From VBAS01 sp964581455 (lineage in GTDB: Bacteria > Bacteroidota > Bacteroidia > Chitinophagales > Chitinophagaceae), in the NCBI GenBank assembly GCA_964581455.1, contig CAZOOT010000032.1, positions 1-26,810 of the forward strand: a stretch of 26,810 nucleotides of DNA, written 5' to 3'. Position numbers and translations under genes: made by a program. How positions within the stretch are numbered: position 1 is the stretch's first letter; each line of letters opens with the position of its first letter. Positions 1-8,013 of this stretch are shown piece by piece. The notes beneath the pieces were generated by a model. The model saw nothing but the letters and a program-made list of their open reading frames with translations, was not told the origin of the DNA and did not search any database.

Positions 1-603
1 ACAACCGGTTTTATCATCTATATACAAAACTTTTTTCCAGGTAGCTCCCCCATCCTTAGATTTATAAATTCCCCTGTCCTGCGATTTGCTATATAAAGCA
101 CCCTGTGCAGCCACAAAAACGATATCCGGATTTTTCGGATCAATAATGATACGGGAAATATGTTGTGTCAGATCGAGTCCGATTTTTTTCCAGGTTTTTC
201 CGGCATCTGTGCTTTTATACACGCCATCGCCATGATGAGTCATCACACCCCGTACAGCATGCTCTCCCATTCCCACATATATTACATTCGGATCATTTTC
301 CGCTACGGCTACAGCACCTACTGATCCAGTTTTGAAATAACCATCAGAAATATTATTCCAGCTAATTCCCATGTCTTCCGTTTTCCAAAGCCCCCCGCCT
401 GTAGTGCCCATATAATATATATTGGGATTCCCTGCAACTCCTGTTGCACATACTGATCTCCCTCCACGGAAAGGCCCGATACTCCTCCATTTCACCGGTT
501 TGAAAATTGAATCCATGTTATCGGAAACTTCTGCCTTTGTTTGTGCATTTGAACTAAAGAAAAACAAAACTAAAACGAATAGAAGCAGCATATTCTTTGT
601 CAT
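1..603 (-). CDS. VPS10/sortilin-type BNR-repeat exoprotein (5' part only)
   Basis: The first 201 codons of a gene that runs off the left edge; it starts at the ATG at 603-601. The product begins with a signal peptide (MTKNMLLLFVLVLFFFSSNAQ). It continues with WRSIGPFRGGR at about residues 39-49 and then recurring beta-propeller blade motifs: LWKTEDMGISW, VYKSTDAGKTW and IYKSKDGGATW. These S/T-x-D-x-G-x-T-W Asp-boxes are typical of the large (about 1000-residue) secreted 'VPS10 domain / glycosyl hydrolase BNR repeat' proteins common in Bacteroidota. The family's substrate is generally unknown, and some members are annotated as sialidase-like. The protein is exported, probably to the periplasm or outer surface. 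The next gene upstream on this strand is the RRM gene, which is closed off by its own terminator, so this gene should have its own promoter; I could not find a convincing -7 box. Confidence 0.88.
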   Translation of the reverse strand, partial: MTKNMLLLFVLVLFFFSSNAQTKAEVSDNMDSIFKPVKWRSIGPFRGGRSVCATGVAGNPNIYYMGTTGGGLWKTEDMGISWNNISDGYFKTGSVGAVAVAENDPNVIYVGMGEHAVRGVMTHHGDGVYKSTDAGKTWKKIGLDLTQHISRIIIDPKNPDIVFVAAQGALYSKSQDRGIYKSKDGGATWKKVLYIDDKTGC

Positions 604-860
604 AATTTATTTGTTTGGTACTGAAATATAAATCTAATTTTCAATAAAAAATGAGTCGGACAATAACCACCTGTACAAAGCCCAGCTTTGGTTCTGGCTT
701 TTTCGTTAAACTTCCACTTTGCAATGATGCGGCTTCCCTGACTGTCCGGGCAGGAGGGTCTCGGGCAGTTATAATTCCCTATAATTTCTATTTTTCTGGT
801 TTGTTGAAACAAATGCAAAAGGAGACATCATCTTGTACAGTCAGACATTGTATAAAAGAA
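604..860. other. intergenic region with local palindromes, no supported gene
   Basis: This spacer has a more GC-rich core (about 730-770) than its surroundings and several short inverted repeats. One is CAAAGC-CCA-GCTTTG at 676-690. Another is the near-palindrome CTGTCCGGGCAG at 742-753, followed by a second CGGGCAG at 762-768. A 72-codon minus-strand reading frame (818-600) crosses it and overlaps the ATG of the VPS10 gene by an ATGA, but its protein matches no family I recognise. See the findings. Confidence 0.4.
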
Positions 861-881
861 AAAAGCCCTAAAAGGGCTTTT
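861..881 (-). terminator. intrinsic terminator of the RRM gene
   Basis: Perfect 8-bp stem AAAAGCCC / GGGCTTTT with a 5-nt loop. Read on the minus strand, the stem is followed by a T-rich tail (GGGCTTTTTTCTTTT). It lies 22 bp downstream of the RRM stop codon. Confidence 0.85.
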
Positions 882-902
882 CAAAATAATTTCAGGATGG
901 AA

Positions 903-1169
903 TTACCATCTTTTGTTATCTGATTTTGGTTTCTCTTTGGCAACAGAAACTGACATAGCTCTGCCATCAATTTCCTTATTGTTCAAAGCTGTCATTGCTT
1001 TATTGGCTTCTTCATCAGATGCCATATCAACAAATCCGAAACCACGACTACGGCCGGTTTCCCGGTCGTTAATTACTTTGGCAGATGAAACCACACCAAA
1101 TTCTGCAAATAAATTTTTTAAATCTTCATCTCTTGTCTGAAAACTTAAATTCGAAACGTACATGTTCAT
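903..1169 (-). CDS. single-RRM RNA-binding protein
   Basis: This 88-residue protein is essentially one RNA-recognition motif. RNP2 is MYVSNL (residues 3-8) and RNP1 is RGFGFVDM (42-49), with aromatic residues at the usual RNA-stacking positions. The short basic tail is KEKPKSDNKRW. Small RRM proteins of this type are abundant in Bacteroidota and in cyanobacteria, where they bind single-stranded RNA and affect RNA stability or translation, often in stress or cold; the exact role here is inferred. The ATG at 1169 gives MNMYV; an ATG two codons later is equally possible. It is monocistronic, with a candidate promoter at 1224-1242 and a terminator at 861-881. The promoter carries an eight-base homopolymer (see findings). 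Confidence 0.93.
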   Translation of the reverse strand: MNMYVSNLSFQTRDEDLKNLFAEFGVVSSAKVINDRETGRSRGFGFVDMASDEEANKAMTALNNKEIDGRAMSVSVAKEKPKSDNKRW

Positions 1170-1223
1170 AAAACTTAAATATTTAAATAACTAAAAAATA
1201 ATTTTGTGAAAAAGAGAAAGAAA

Positions 1224-1242
1224 CAAAAGTAAAAGGGGGGGG
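1224..1242 (-). promoter_or_regulatory. candidate -7 box with adjacent poly-C tract
   Basis: On the minus strand TACTTTTG (1231-1224) matches the Bacteroidota -7 consensus TAnnTTTG and lies 55 bp upstream of the RRM start. Directly upstream of the box, 1242-1235 is a run of eight C. No TTG is visible about 19-20 bp upstream, so the -33 element is missing or weak. Confidence 0.5.
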
Positions 1243-1403
1243 AAAAATGTTACTGAGTCGAAAAGTAAGATTATTAACTGGCCTCAGTTACTGGATGAAT
1301 TCAATGTCTTAAATCACCAAACGAAGATAAACTTTTAATTCAACAATGCTGATTTAATCATGAAAAGAGGATTTGCTCTGAAAAACACTCTTTTTTATCA
1401 ATT

Positions 1404-2012
1404 TTAATTTTTCATAAGAACCAGTGTACTCATACAACGAATATCATCCACATTCACCGTTTTTAAAGGTTCTAAAAAGGACAAATTAAATTCATCCATA
1501 CACTCTTTCAACAATTGACGGGTTAAAAGAAAACGCCTTGAACCGTCTGGTATATAATAAACGCCGTCTTCGATTAATTTTATTTTCCCTTCAATTCCAA
1601 TATCAGATGCCATTCGAATGAACAAAGAGCCATTTTGCTTTAAGACCCGAATCAATTCTTCCAGCATTTTTTTAAAACCCAGTTTGTTTTTGGCAAAATG
1701 AAGAACTGCATTGCATATGATATGGTTAAAATAATTATCTGGAAATTCAGTTTTCTCAATAATTGAAACTTTCAACTGTACCGGAGTTAATAAGGGATAA
1801 ATTATTTTTAAGGCTTTGATGTTATCTTCATCAGCATCTATTCCATAAACTTCAAAACCATTTTGTAAAAACCAGTAGAGGTTTCTGCCATTTCCGCAAC
1901 CAGCATCAAGTATTTTTTCATGGGAATAATACCTGTTTTTCATTATCTGGTCGATTAAATATATATCGGTATCGCCAAGTTGCTCTTTTATAGAATATTT
2001 TTTTTCAATCAT
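1404..2012 (-). CDS. class I SAM-dependent methyltransferase
   Basis: A 202-residue cytoplasmic protein with a Rossmann-type methyltransferase core. Motif I (SAM-binding glycine loop) is LDAGCGNGRN at about residues 35-44. The acidic residue at the end of beta-2 lies in VYGIDAD (55-61). The motif IV region is NHIICNAVLHFAKN, followed by ELIRVLKQNGSLFIRM, which resembles the post-motif region of methyltransferase types 11/25. The substrate cannot be deduced; the closest general resemblance is to TehB/UbiE-like small-molecule methyltransferases. The gene stands alone between the RRM gene and the divergent ompA-type gene. A perfect 9-bp inverted repeat (2151-2175) sits midway in the divergent spacer and could regulate either gene. 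Confidence 0.85.
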   Translation of the reverse strand: MIEKKYSIKEQLGDTDIYLIDQIMKNRYYSHEKILDAGCGNGRNLYWFLQNGFEVYGIDADEDNIKALKIIYPLLTPVQLKVSIIEKTEFPDNYFNHIICNAVLHFAKNKLGFKKMLEELIRVLKQNGSLFIRMASDIGIEGKIKLIEDGVYYIPDGSRRFLLTRQLLKECMDEFNLSFLEPLKTVNVDDIRCMSTLVLMKN

Positions 2013-2150
2013 TATGAGTATCTGATTTTATTTAATAATTTCGAAGATAGATTTTTGTAAGGATACATAATCAGGCATGATTTTTTATTGACTTGTTATT
2101 AGACTGTGGCTATAACAATTCAGGCTCCGTGATGAATGCATAATAATTTT

Positions 2151-2175
2151 CGAAACATGAACTGCACATGTTTCG
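2151..2175. promoter_or_regulatory. operator-like perfect inverted repeat in a divergent spacer
   Basis: CGAAACATG (2151-2159), a 7-nt spacer, then CATGTTTCG (2167-2175): nine of nine bases are complementary. No T-tract follows on either strand, so it is not an intrinsic terminator. It lies about 138 bp from the methyltransferase start and 136 bp from the OmpA start. The rest of 2013-2310 is AT-rich with no gene and no convincing -7 box. Confidence 0.45.
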
Positions 2176-2310
2176 TCATTTCACCAGAATTTAATTGCTT
2201 GTTTTTTATACAAAGTTTGTTTATTTATATTTTTAATTATTTTTACACTATAAACAGATCATTTTTAAAGAGATGATCTAAAAACAAAATCCTTTATCAA
2301 AACAAAAACC

Positions 2311-3783
2311 ATGAAAAAATTTTTCTATTTAGCCTTTTTAAGCTTTTTCGCGTTTAGCTCCCAGGCACAAAAAAAACCAGGTACATACTGGAACACTCAA
2401 GGCGGTTTGAAAGCCGGCATGAATACTTCAAATATCCGTTTTGGAGATGATGCGACAATCAGAACAACATCCGATGCTTGGAATCATAGTTTCACGGGCG
2501 GAGGCTGGGTTTCTTTTGCGTTAGGAAAAAAAGTTTCTCTGCAACCAGAGTTAACTTATTCCCGAATGGGAGGAAATGTAACATTTCCTGTTTTAGGACC
2601 TCCTTATTTTAATCAACCACAATTTTTCAATGAGTATAACCTGAAATTTGATAATGTAGCGATTCCGCTTCTGCTTAAAGTGCAGGCTTGCAAAATAGCT
2701 TCATTATATGTAGGACCGCAGCTTGATTTGGTGCTTAATGCAAAAGCTAATGTAACCCGTCAATCAGTAAACAGTAATGAAGATTTTAAAGATTCTATTA
2801 CTAAATCTGATCTTTCTCTGATTGGCGGCATTCAGTTATTTCCGCAAAGTAAACTACACGTTGATTTCCGTTATCAATTCGGAACAAATGATGTTTGGGA
2901 AAACAAAGCGGGAAGTCAGTATAATCAAAATTTCCAGGTTACCCTTGGATTGCGCCTGTTTGGCAAAAAGACAACTGTAGCTCCACCAGATAGTGACGGT
3001 GATGGTGTAAATGATAAAGATGATAAGTGCCCGACCGTTCCGGGAGTAAAAGAATATGATGGCTGTCCGATTCCGGATACAGATGGGGATGGCATCAATG
3101 ATAAAGAAGATAAATGCCCAACAGTAGCTGGTACAAGAGAATATCAGGGTTGTCCTATACCAGATACAGACGGTGATGGCATTAATGATAAAGAAGATAA
3201 ATGCCCAACGGTTGCCGGTACAAGAGAATACCAGGGTTGTCCGATACCGGATACAGATGGTGATGGTATCAACGACAAAGAAGATAAATGTCCGACTGTA
3301 GCGGGGGTTGCAAAATACCAGGGTTGCCCGATACCTGACTCAGATGGAGATGGCGTCAATGATGAAATAGACAGATGTCCGAATCTTGCCGGATCTGGTG
3401 ATAATAATGGCTGCCCGGTAGTATCTGCTGAAGTGAAGAAAAGAATTGAAGATGGATCTAAAAATATTTTATTTATTACTGGTAGCTATACCCTGTCAGC
3501 CAAATCATATAAAACATTAGACGAAGAAGTAAAATACATGAAAGACAATCCTGCCTTGAAGCTGGTTATTGACGGACATACGGATAATGTTGGTTCTGAT
3601 GAGATGAATCAAAAACTCAGTTTGAACAGAGCGAATGCTGTAAAGGATTATTTCACAAGCAAAGGCATTTCGGAAAGCCGGATCACTATTAACGGCTTTG
3701 GTGAAACCATGCCTATAGCTGACAACAAAACTGCAGCTGGCCGTCAAAAAAATCGCCGTGTGGAAATGAAAATGGATTATTAA
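2311..3783 (+). CDS. OmpA-family outer-membrane protein with N-terminal barrel and TSP3 repeats
   Basis: A 490-residue, three-part protein. A signal peptide (about 1-19, ending SSQAQ) precedes an eight-strand-type porin-family barrel of about 190 residues. Five thrombospondin type-3 calcium-binding repeats follow (residues 226-370). The C-terminal OmpA domain (about 375-490) has the peptidoglycan-binding signature DGHTDNVG beginning at Asp421 and NRANAVKDYF, then GFGETMP and QKNRRVEM. The barrel anchors the protein in the outer membrane, the TSP3 repeats form a rigid Ca-binding linker, and the OmpA domain grips diaminopimelate in peptidoglycan. It is a structural envelope protein like the major OmpA/OprF proteins of Bacteroidota. 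It is monocistronic and ends at a strong bidirectional terminator. Confidence 0.95.
   Translation: MKKFFYLAFLSFFAFSSQAQKKPGTYWNTQGGLKAGMNTSNIRFGDDATIRTTSDAWNHSFTGGGWVSFALGKKVSLQPELTYSRMGGNVTFPVLGPPYFNQPQFFNEYNLKFDNVAIPLLLKVQACKIASLYVGPQLDLVLNAKANVTRQSVNSNEDFKDSITKSDLSLIGGIQLFPQSKLHVDFRYQFGTNDVWENKAGSQYNQNFQVTLGLRLFGKKTTVAPPDSDGDGVNDKDDKCPTVPGVKEYDGCPIPDTDGDGINDKEDKCPTVAGTREYQGCPIPDTDGDGINDKEDKCPTVAGTREYQGCPIPDTDGDGINDKEDKCPTVAGVAKYQGCPIPDSDGDGVNDEIDRCPNLAGSGDNNGCPVVSAEVKKRIEDGSKNILFITGSYTLSAKSYKTLDEEVKYMKDNPALKLVIDGHTDNVGSDEMNQKLSLNRANAVKDYFTSKGISESRITINGFGETMPIADNKTAAGRQKNRRVEMKMDY
2986..3420 (+). repeat. five tandem 87-bp (29-residue) TSP3 repeats
   Basis: In-frame repeats start at 2986, 3073, 3160, 3247 and 3334. 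Each encodes PD(S/T)DGDG(I/V)ND followed by a C-P-x-x-x-G segment and a GCP(I/V) end, so each holds one DxDxDG calcium loop and a pair of cysteines. Repeats 2 and 3 encode identical peptides; repeat 4 differs at only a few positions, and repeats 1 and 5 are more diverged. Confidence 0.95.
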
Positions 3784-3810
3784 TATTTGATTTTTTGTTT
3801 TCGTAAAAAA

Positions 3811-3831
3811 ACTCCCGGTAATACCGGGAGT
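3811..3831. terminator. bidirectional intrinsic terminator between convergent genes
   Basis: ACTCCCGGTA-A-TACCGGGAGT is a 10-bp perfect stem; the real loop is probably about 5 nt. It is flanked by seven A on the left and seven T on the right, so it can stop transcripts from the OmpA gene (+) and the NIPSNAP gene (-). Confidence 0.93.
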
Positions 3832-3872
3832 TTTTTTATATATCAAGTTTCAACTAATCTTAATAAAGGAAA

Positions 3873-4674
3873 TCAGAAGTCAGAATAATTTGTTGGGCGA
3901 AGGAAGTTGATCTCATTTTTTGAAACCAGGTTCTTATACTCCGGCATTGCAGATAATTTCTTCCATTGATCGTCATTAACAAAATTCTTCCAATGTGCGT
4001 CCCTGTCTGCCATATTTTCAAAGCAAGTCATATACATCAGGTTGGGCATTTTACTTCCCGCAACCACCTCGCTGTAAAAAACTGCATTAAAATTTAAACC
4101 TTTAAACAAACCGATCTCATCTCCTTCATTAAACATATGAACTTTTTTCTGGTACAGTTTTTCCGAAGGACTTTCATAACTGCGTAATTCATATACACGG
4201 TCTTTTTTTTCTGATTTCAAATCCGGAACCTGCATAACCGGAGCCAGTGAAAATGCTTTTAGCAAAATGGTTTCAATTCTTGTATAGGGAGGATTTGTAT
4301 AAACTGTATTGATATATTCACTTCCTTCTTCCTGATACATTTTATCTTTTAACAGCATTCCGGAAATTTTATCTGCCATATCAAAAGTCTTCAATGGCAG
4401 GAACACATACAATAGTTTTGCAGTCACCGTATCATTTGCCAGATTTTTAAATACACCAACATTTTTAATTCCCATTCTATGGTAAGCTGGTAATAAAGCT
4501 TTCTCCAGGTAACTATCCAGCATTTTTTCCTGTTCAGTTGTGCTGTACCTGTAAACGGTTNNNNNNNNNNTGATAATATTCCCTGGCTGGTTTCTTGGCC
4601 TGGTTCCATGATGATGATATTACGAGTAAGATCAATAAAAAAAACTGAGTGAATAATTTTAAACTTTTTTTCAT
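3873..4674 (-). CDS. exported NIPSNAP-family protein, interrupted by an assembly gap
   Basis: The gene starts at the ATG at 4674-4672 with a signal peptide (MKKSLKLFTQFFLLILLVIS...) followed by KKPAREYYQ. It then enters the 10-N run and resumes as TVYRYSTTEQEKMLDSYL. The body shows two NIPSNAP-type dimeric alpha/beta-barrel repeats. The first contains ALLPAYHRMGIKNVGVFK and YVFLPLKTFD. The second begins RVYELRSYESPSEKLYQKKVHMF and contains NAVFYSEVVAG and MTCFENMADRDAHWKNF. Exported proteins of this kind often sit in sugar-degradation loci of Bacteroidota, but their biochemical role is not known. With exactly ten N the two parts are out of frame; any gap length divisible by three restores one reading frame, so the break is very likely an assembly artefact. 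It is probably the third gene of the minus-strand group with the aldo/keto reductase and the glycosidase. Confidence 0.85.
4561..4570. other. assembly gap (10 N)
   Basis: Ten undetermined bases inside the 5' end of the NIPSNAP gene. The family pattern R-E-Y-Y-x-L-x-V-Y would be met by only three missing bases, so ten is probably a placeholder length. Confidence 0.99.
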
Positions 4675-4732
4675 AATAAATTACATTTTGAAACTAATAC
4701 AGGTAAAGTGAATGAATTTATTTTAAATTAAG

Positions 4733-5731
4733 TTAAGCATTGACCAATTCAAGTAATTCCAATTGTTGGTTAATGAATCTGATTTCATCCTGGCTTAATG
4801 TTATTTCAATTGCTTTAGCATTTTGAACAGCCTGTTCAGTATTTCTTGCTCCTGCAAGGACTATTGTAATTCCTGGCTGCTCAATCGTCCATCTGAGTAC
4901 AATTTGAGAAAGAGAAGCTTTTTTTTCCACTGCTATTGGTTTTATTTTATCAAGAAACAGATTGGTTCTTTTTATGTTTTCCTCTAAAAAATAATGAATA
5001 TCTGTTCTGTGATCACCTTCTGCAAACTTGTGATCATTTTTCAATTTTCCGGTAAGCAACCCTCTTTCCATTGGGCTATATGCAAGAATAGAAATATTAT
5101 TTTCAATACAATAGGGTACAACTGCCTTGTCTATTTCTCTTCGCACCATACTATAAGGCACCTGGTTACTAATTATAGTTACATATTTCTGTGCTTCCTT
5201 TAACTGGTCCTCATCGTAATTACAAACTGCCGCATACCGCACTTTTCCCTGTTTAATTAATTTGCCCAGCTGTTCCATTGTTTCAGCTATCGGTGTAGTG
5301 ATATCAGGCCAGTGTATCTGGTAAAGGTCTATATAATCCGTATTTAATCTTCGCAGACTTTCCTCGCATTCTTCTATCATACTTTCTTTTCCGGAGTATT
5401 TATATATATCAATATCCTTCCCATGGTTGTCCTTACTTTTAAAAAAAAATTTGCCTTTTGCAAGTTCCCAACGCATCCCGAATTTAGTCAGTATCTGAAC
5501 TTTGTCTCTGGGTAAATTCTTTATAGCTTCTCCAACTATCTCTTCACTTGTACCCTGACCATAAATCGGTGCTGTATCAATGGAAGTTACTCCCAGTTCA
5601 TAAGCAGCCTGAATGGCTTCAACGGCTTCTTTACGGTTGGTACCTCCCCACTTCCATCCACCTACAGCCCATGCGCCAAAGGCTATAACCGAAAGCTCTA
5701 AATCTGAATTTCCTATTTTTCTGTATTCCAT
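4733..5731 (-). CDS. aldo/keto reductase
   Basis: A complete 332-residue (beta/alpha)8 NADP(H)-dependent oxidoreductase. The catalytic tetrad is in place: Asp52 and Tyr57 in SIDTAPIYG, Lys83 in LTKFG and His140 in YQIHWPD. The family signatures GAWAVGGW, ESLRRLNTDYIDLYQIH and YSPMERGLLTGK are present. The C-terminal part (VLAGARNTEQAVQNAKAI) is the cofactor-phosphate-binding region. Overall it resembles the YajO/general-stress Gsp69 branch. The physiological substrate, an aldehyde or keto sugar, is not predictable. It starts 20 bp after the stop of the upstream glycosidase gene, and 58 bp separate it from the downstream NIPSNAP gene, so the three are probably co-transcribed and linked to sugar turnover. 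Confidence 0.93.
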   Translation of the reverse strand: MEYRKIGNSDLELSVIAFGAWAVGGWKWGGTNRKEAVEAIQAAYELGVTSIDTAPIYGQGTSEEIVGEAIKNLPRDKVQILTKFGMRWELAKGKFFFKSKDNHGKDIDIYKYSGKESMIEECEESLRRLNTDYIDLYQIHWPDITTPIAETMEQLGKLIKQGKVRYAAVCNYDEDQLKEAQKYVTIISNQVPYSMVRREIDKAVVPYCIENNISILAYSPMERGLLTGKLKNDHKFAEGDHRTDIHYFLEENIKRTNLFLDKIKPIAVEKKASLSQIVLRWTIEQPGITIVLAGARNTEQAVQNAKAIEITLSQDEIRFINQQLELLELVNA

Positions 5732-5751
5732 GTTTTATCTTTTAAAAAAGC

Positions 5752-7920
5752 TTAAGAAGGTTTTTTTATTTTTGCGTCTTTTGCAATTTGAATATCCCTC
5801 TCCACATCCGGTATTAATAATTTCCAATGGAAACGAAGATGATCATTTTCCTGCCATGTTTTACCATCCTGTTCACTTAAATGCACCAGCGGCATTTCTT
5901 TATATAATGGACTGGTGATTCCAACTACAATATTCCAAAAACGCAAAGCATGCTCCAGATGCTTTACTGCATTTTTTTTATTTTCTTCATTTCCAATTTC
6001 ACGATAGGTTTGTAAAGCAATGCCAGCTCTTATTTTTTCAGCTAAATGCAACCCAAGAAAAGCCCAGGTTCTGATATCTGACAATTCATAAATCAATGCC
6101 TTGTTATTTCCGGTATTAATATTCCTGACTAATTTAATTGCTTTATTACAATCTTTTTCAAGCATGTTAATCAAATCAGTTGGTGTGATCCTGTCAGAAG
6201 AAAAAGATTTACCTGCAATTTTATTTTTCACAAATTCAGCTATAGATACAAAATCTGTATCAAGAGGTGGCTGGTTTATCAAACGGTCAACAGAAACATA
6301 TTCCACCCGTTTAGTTTGATTATCCAGGGCCATCATTCCTTCACTATAAAGAGTAAAATCCCAGCCAAGATCAAAATTTGAAGCAAACCTTAATGCTGTT
6401 TTACCTGCCAATTCAGATGCTTTGAGCAGATTTTTTCCCTGCTTCTGATAACGCTGTTTAAATTCAGCATCGAAAACTTCATCAGCAGTTTCAGGATTAT
6501 ATAATAATCTTCCCCATATTTTATAAAACAACCATTGCCTTTCAAATGCATATTTCCAGGGTATATCAATACTGTCCTTTGTGAAATAATCCTTTGCCGG
6601 TATATAGGTTTCGGAACCGATAAAATATCCTCCGGAATAAGAATGTGTATTTTGTAAAATATGCTCCCGGACAAATGAAGGAACTCCCCAGCGCAGACAA
6701 AAGAAATCTTCATTCCGGGCTGTCCAGGTTACTTTATATTTCGAGGGCTCCGGTTTGAAATAGGTATCATACAATTTTCCACCATGTACTTTTATCAGTT
6801 TGGGAGTAGAATGTGCATGAGACCAGTTGAATTTCATATCGGCCCAGATAGGTCCTTCTGTAAATCCAAGATCTGCCTCGGCTTCAATTGATAAACGTGT
6901 TAATTTTTCGGTATCGATACTGGTAATACCAAGAGATCCGGTAGTACTGGAAAACGGTATTCGATGTACAAGTTTGGATTTCCTGTTTGCCAAACGCATT
7001 CCTTCTATAATTGTTTCCCGTATCCATTTCTCTCTTTCCTGCGGTGTCATTCCAGCCATACCTTCTCCCAATGTTAATCCAATTCCAGTTAACTCCGGGT
7101 ATTCTTCCAGCATTTGCGTAACCGACTCCCTGGTATATCGCTTTATTATTTCAGACGTATCACCTTTTACAAAAAAATGATGATCAAGATTATCCAATGC
7201 CACCTGATGTGCTTTTGCAAACTCTGCAGTTACAAAAATGTTGAAAGGGATAATATAAGTATCAATAGCCCTTTCGTGTGCCATTCTGAAAATTGACCTG
7301 AAGAGTGTTTGCCAATCTTTCATTTCCTTATCAGTCCATGGGCTGGCTTCAGGAAAGTTTTTAGATTTTATAAGAAAGGGATAAGTATGCAGATTCCATA
7401 ATGAAAGGCTGTTTATCCGGTTCTCTGCCATCATATCGAGGAAGGATCTCCAGTAACTGGTATCCCGGCAGGTTTCGTCATGCAGGCTCAATGCAGTACT
7501 ATGCCTGTATGTATCCCATGGCAAATCATACTTGATAGCTCTTAATGGAAGAAAGGGTTTTTCGTTTTTCTCCCGGGTGTTTTTCAACCCGATTCCATTT
7601 CTTAAATCTTCAGCAAGGGATAAACAGCCATAAATTAAGCCCCGTTCATCTCCCCCATGTATAGAAATGATCCTTCCCGAAAAAGAAACTGAAAAAGATT
7701 CGGCGGTCAACAGTTGTGAATCTATCCGCATGCTGATTTGAAAATCAGGAGCGGCATTATCCAAAATATATCCCTGGTCATGCAAAGCCTTTTTCAACAA
7801 ACCTGCAGCATAAAGTTGACGAACAGAATTTAAATCATAATTGATGTTTACAGACTGTGAAATACCAGCAAAACAAAAAGAAAGGAAAAATAATATGCTA
7901 AACCCAATTAGTTTTTTCAT
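5752..7920 (-). CDS. exported glycoside-hydrolase-like protein (GH67/GH20-type architecture)
   Basis: A 722-residue protein with a signal peptide (about 1-22). An N-terminal alpha/beta domain of about 100 residues ends in GGDERGLIYGCLSLAEDL, the shape of the accessory domain in front of GH20 and GH67 catalytic barrels. Next comes PFLPLRAIKYDLPWDTYR and a probable TIM barrel: MMAENRINSLSLWNLHTYPF, YIIPFNIFV and LTGIGLTLGEGMAG, with Glu286 in LGEG a candidate catalytic acid. The C-terminal half is helical with a Trp-rich patch. Such proteins are variously annotated as alpha-glucuronidase/galacturonidase-like or carbohydrate-binding proteins. I am confident of carbohydrate-active export but not of the exact family or substrate. 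It is the first gene of the minus-strand group, divergent from glycerate kinase across 93 bp. Confidence 0.72.
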   Translation of the reverse strand: MKKLIGFSILFFLSFCFAGISQSVNINYDLNSVRQLYAAGLLKKALHDQGYILDNAAPDFQISMRIDSQLLTAESFSVSFSGRIISIHGGDERGLIYGCLSLAEDLRNGIGLKNTREKNEKPFLPLRAIKYDLPWDTYRHSTALSLHDETCRDTSYWRSFLDMMAENRINSLSLWNLHTYPFLIKSKNFPEASPWTDKEMKDWQTLFRSIFRMAHERAIDTYIIPFNIFVTAEFAKAHQVALDNLDHHFFVKGDTSEIIKRYTRESVTQMLEEYPELTGIGLTLGEGMAGMTPQEREKWIRETIIEGMRLANRKSKLVHRIPFSSTTGSLGITSIDTEKLTRLSIEAEADLGFTEGPIWADMKFNWSHAHSTPKLIKVHGGKLYDTYFKPEPSKYKVTWTARNEDFFCLRWGVPSFVREHILQNTHSYSGGYFIGSETYIPAKDYFTKDSIDIPWKYAFERQWLFYKIWGRLLYNPETADEVFDAEFKQRYQKQGKNLLKASELAGKTALRFASNFDLGWDFTLYSEGMMALDNQTKRVEYVSVDRLINQPPLDTDFVSIAEFVKNKIAGKSFSSDRITPTDLINMLEKDCNKAIKLVRNINTGNNKALIYELSDIRTWAFLGLHLAEKIRAGIALQTYREIGNEENKKNAVKHLEHALRFWNIVVGITSPLYKEMPLVHLSEQDGKTWQENDHLRFHWKLLIPDVERDIQIAKDAKIKKPS

Positions 7921-8013
7921 ACATTGAAAATACTAAGATTTCAAGCAGAAACCGTAATGTGATTTTCAGTCAGACATCTTTTGTCAGCATCTGATTCTAA
8001 AATAAATTGAATA

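Noticed and set aside
600..818. 72-codon minus-strand frame ending in an ATGA overlap with the VPS10 gene
   Set aside because: Composition and dyads look like a structured or repeat element; the translation resembles no protein family and lacks an ordered pattern. It is kept as a finding but not called as a gene.
3144..3359. Minus-strand frame rich in Ser and Pro across the TSP3 array
   Set aside because: It is the antisense of the DxDGDG repeats and repeats only because the coding strand does.
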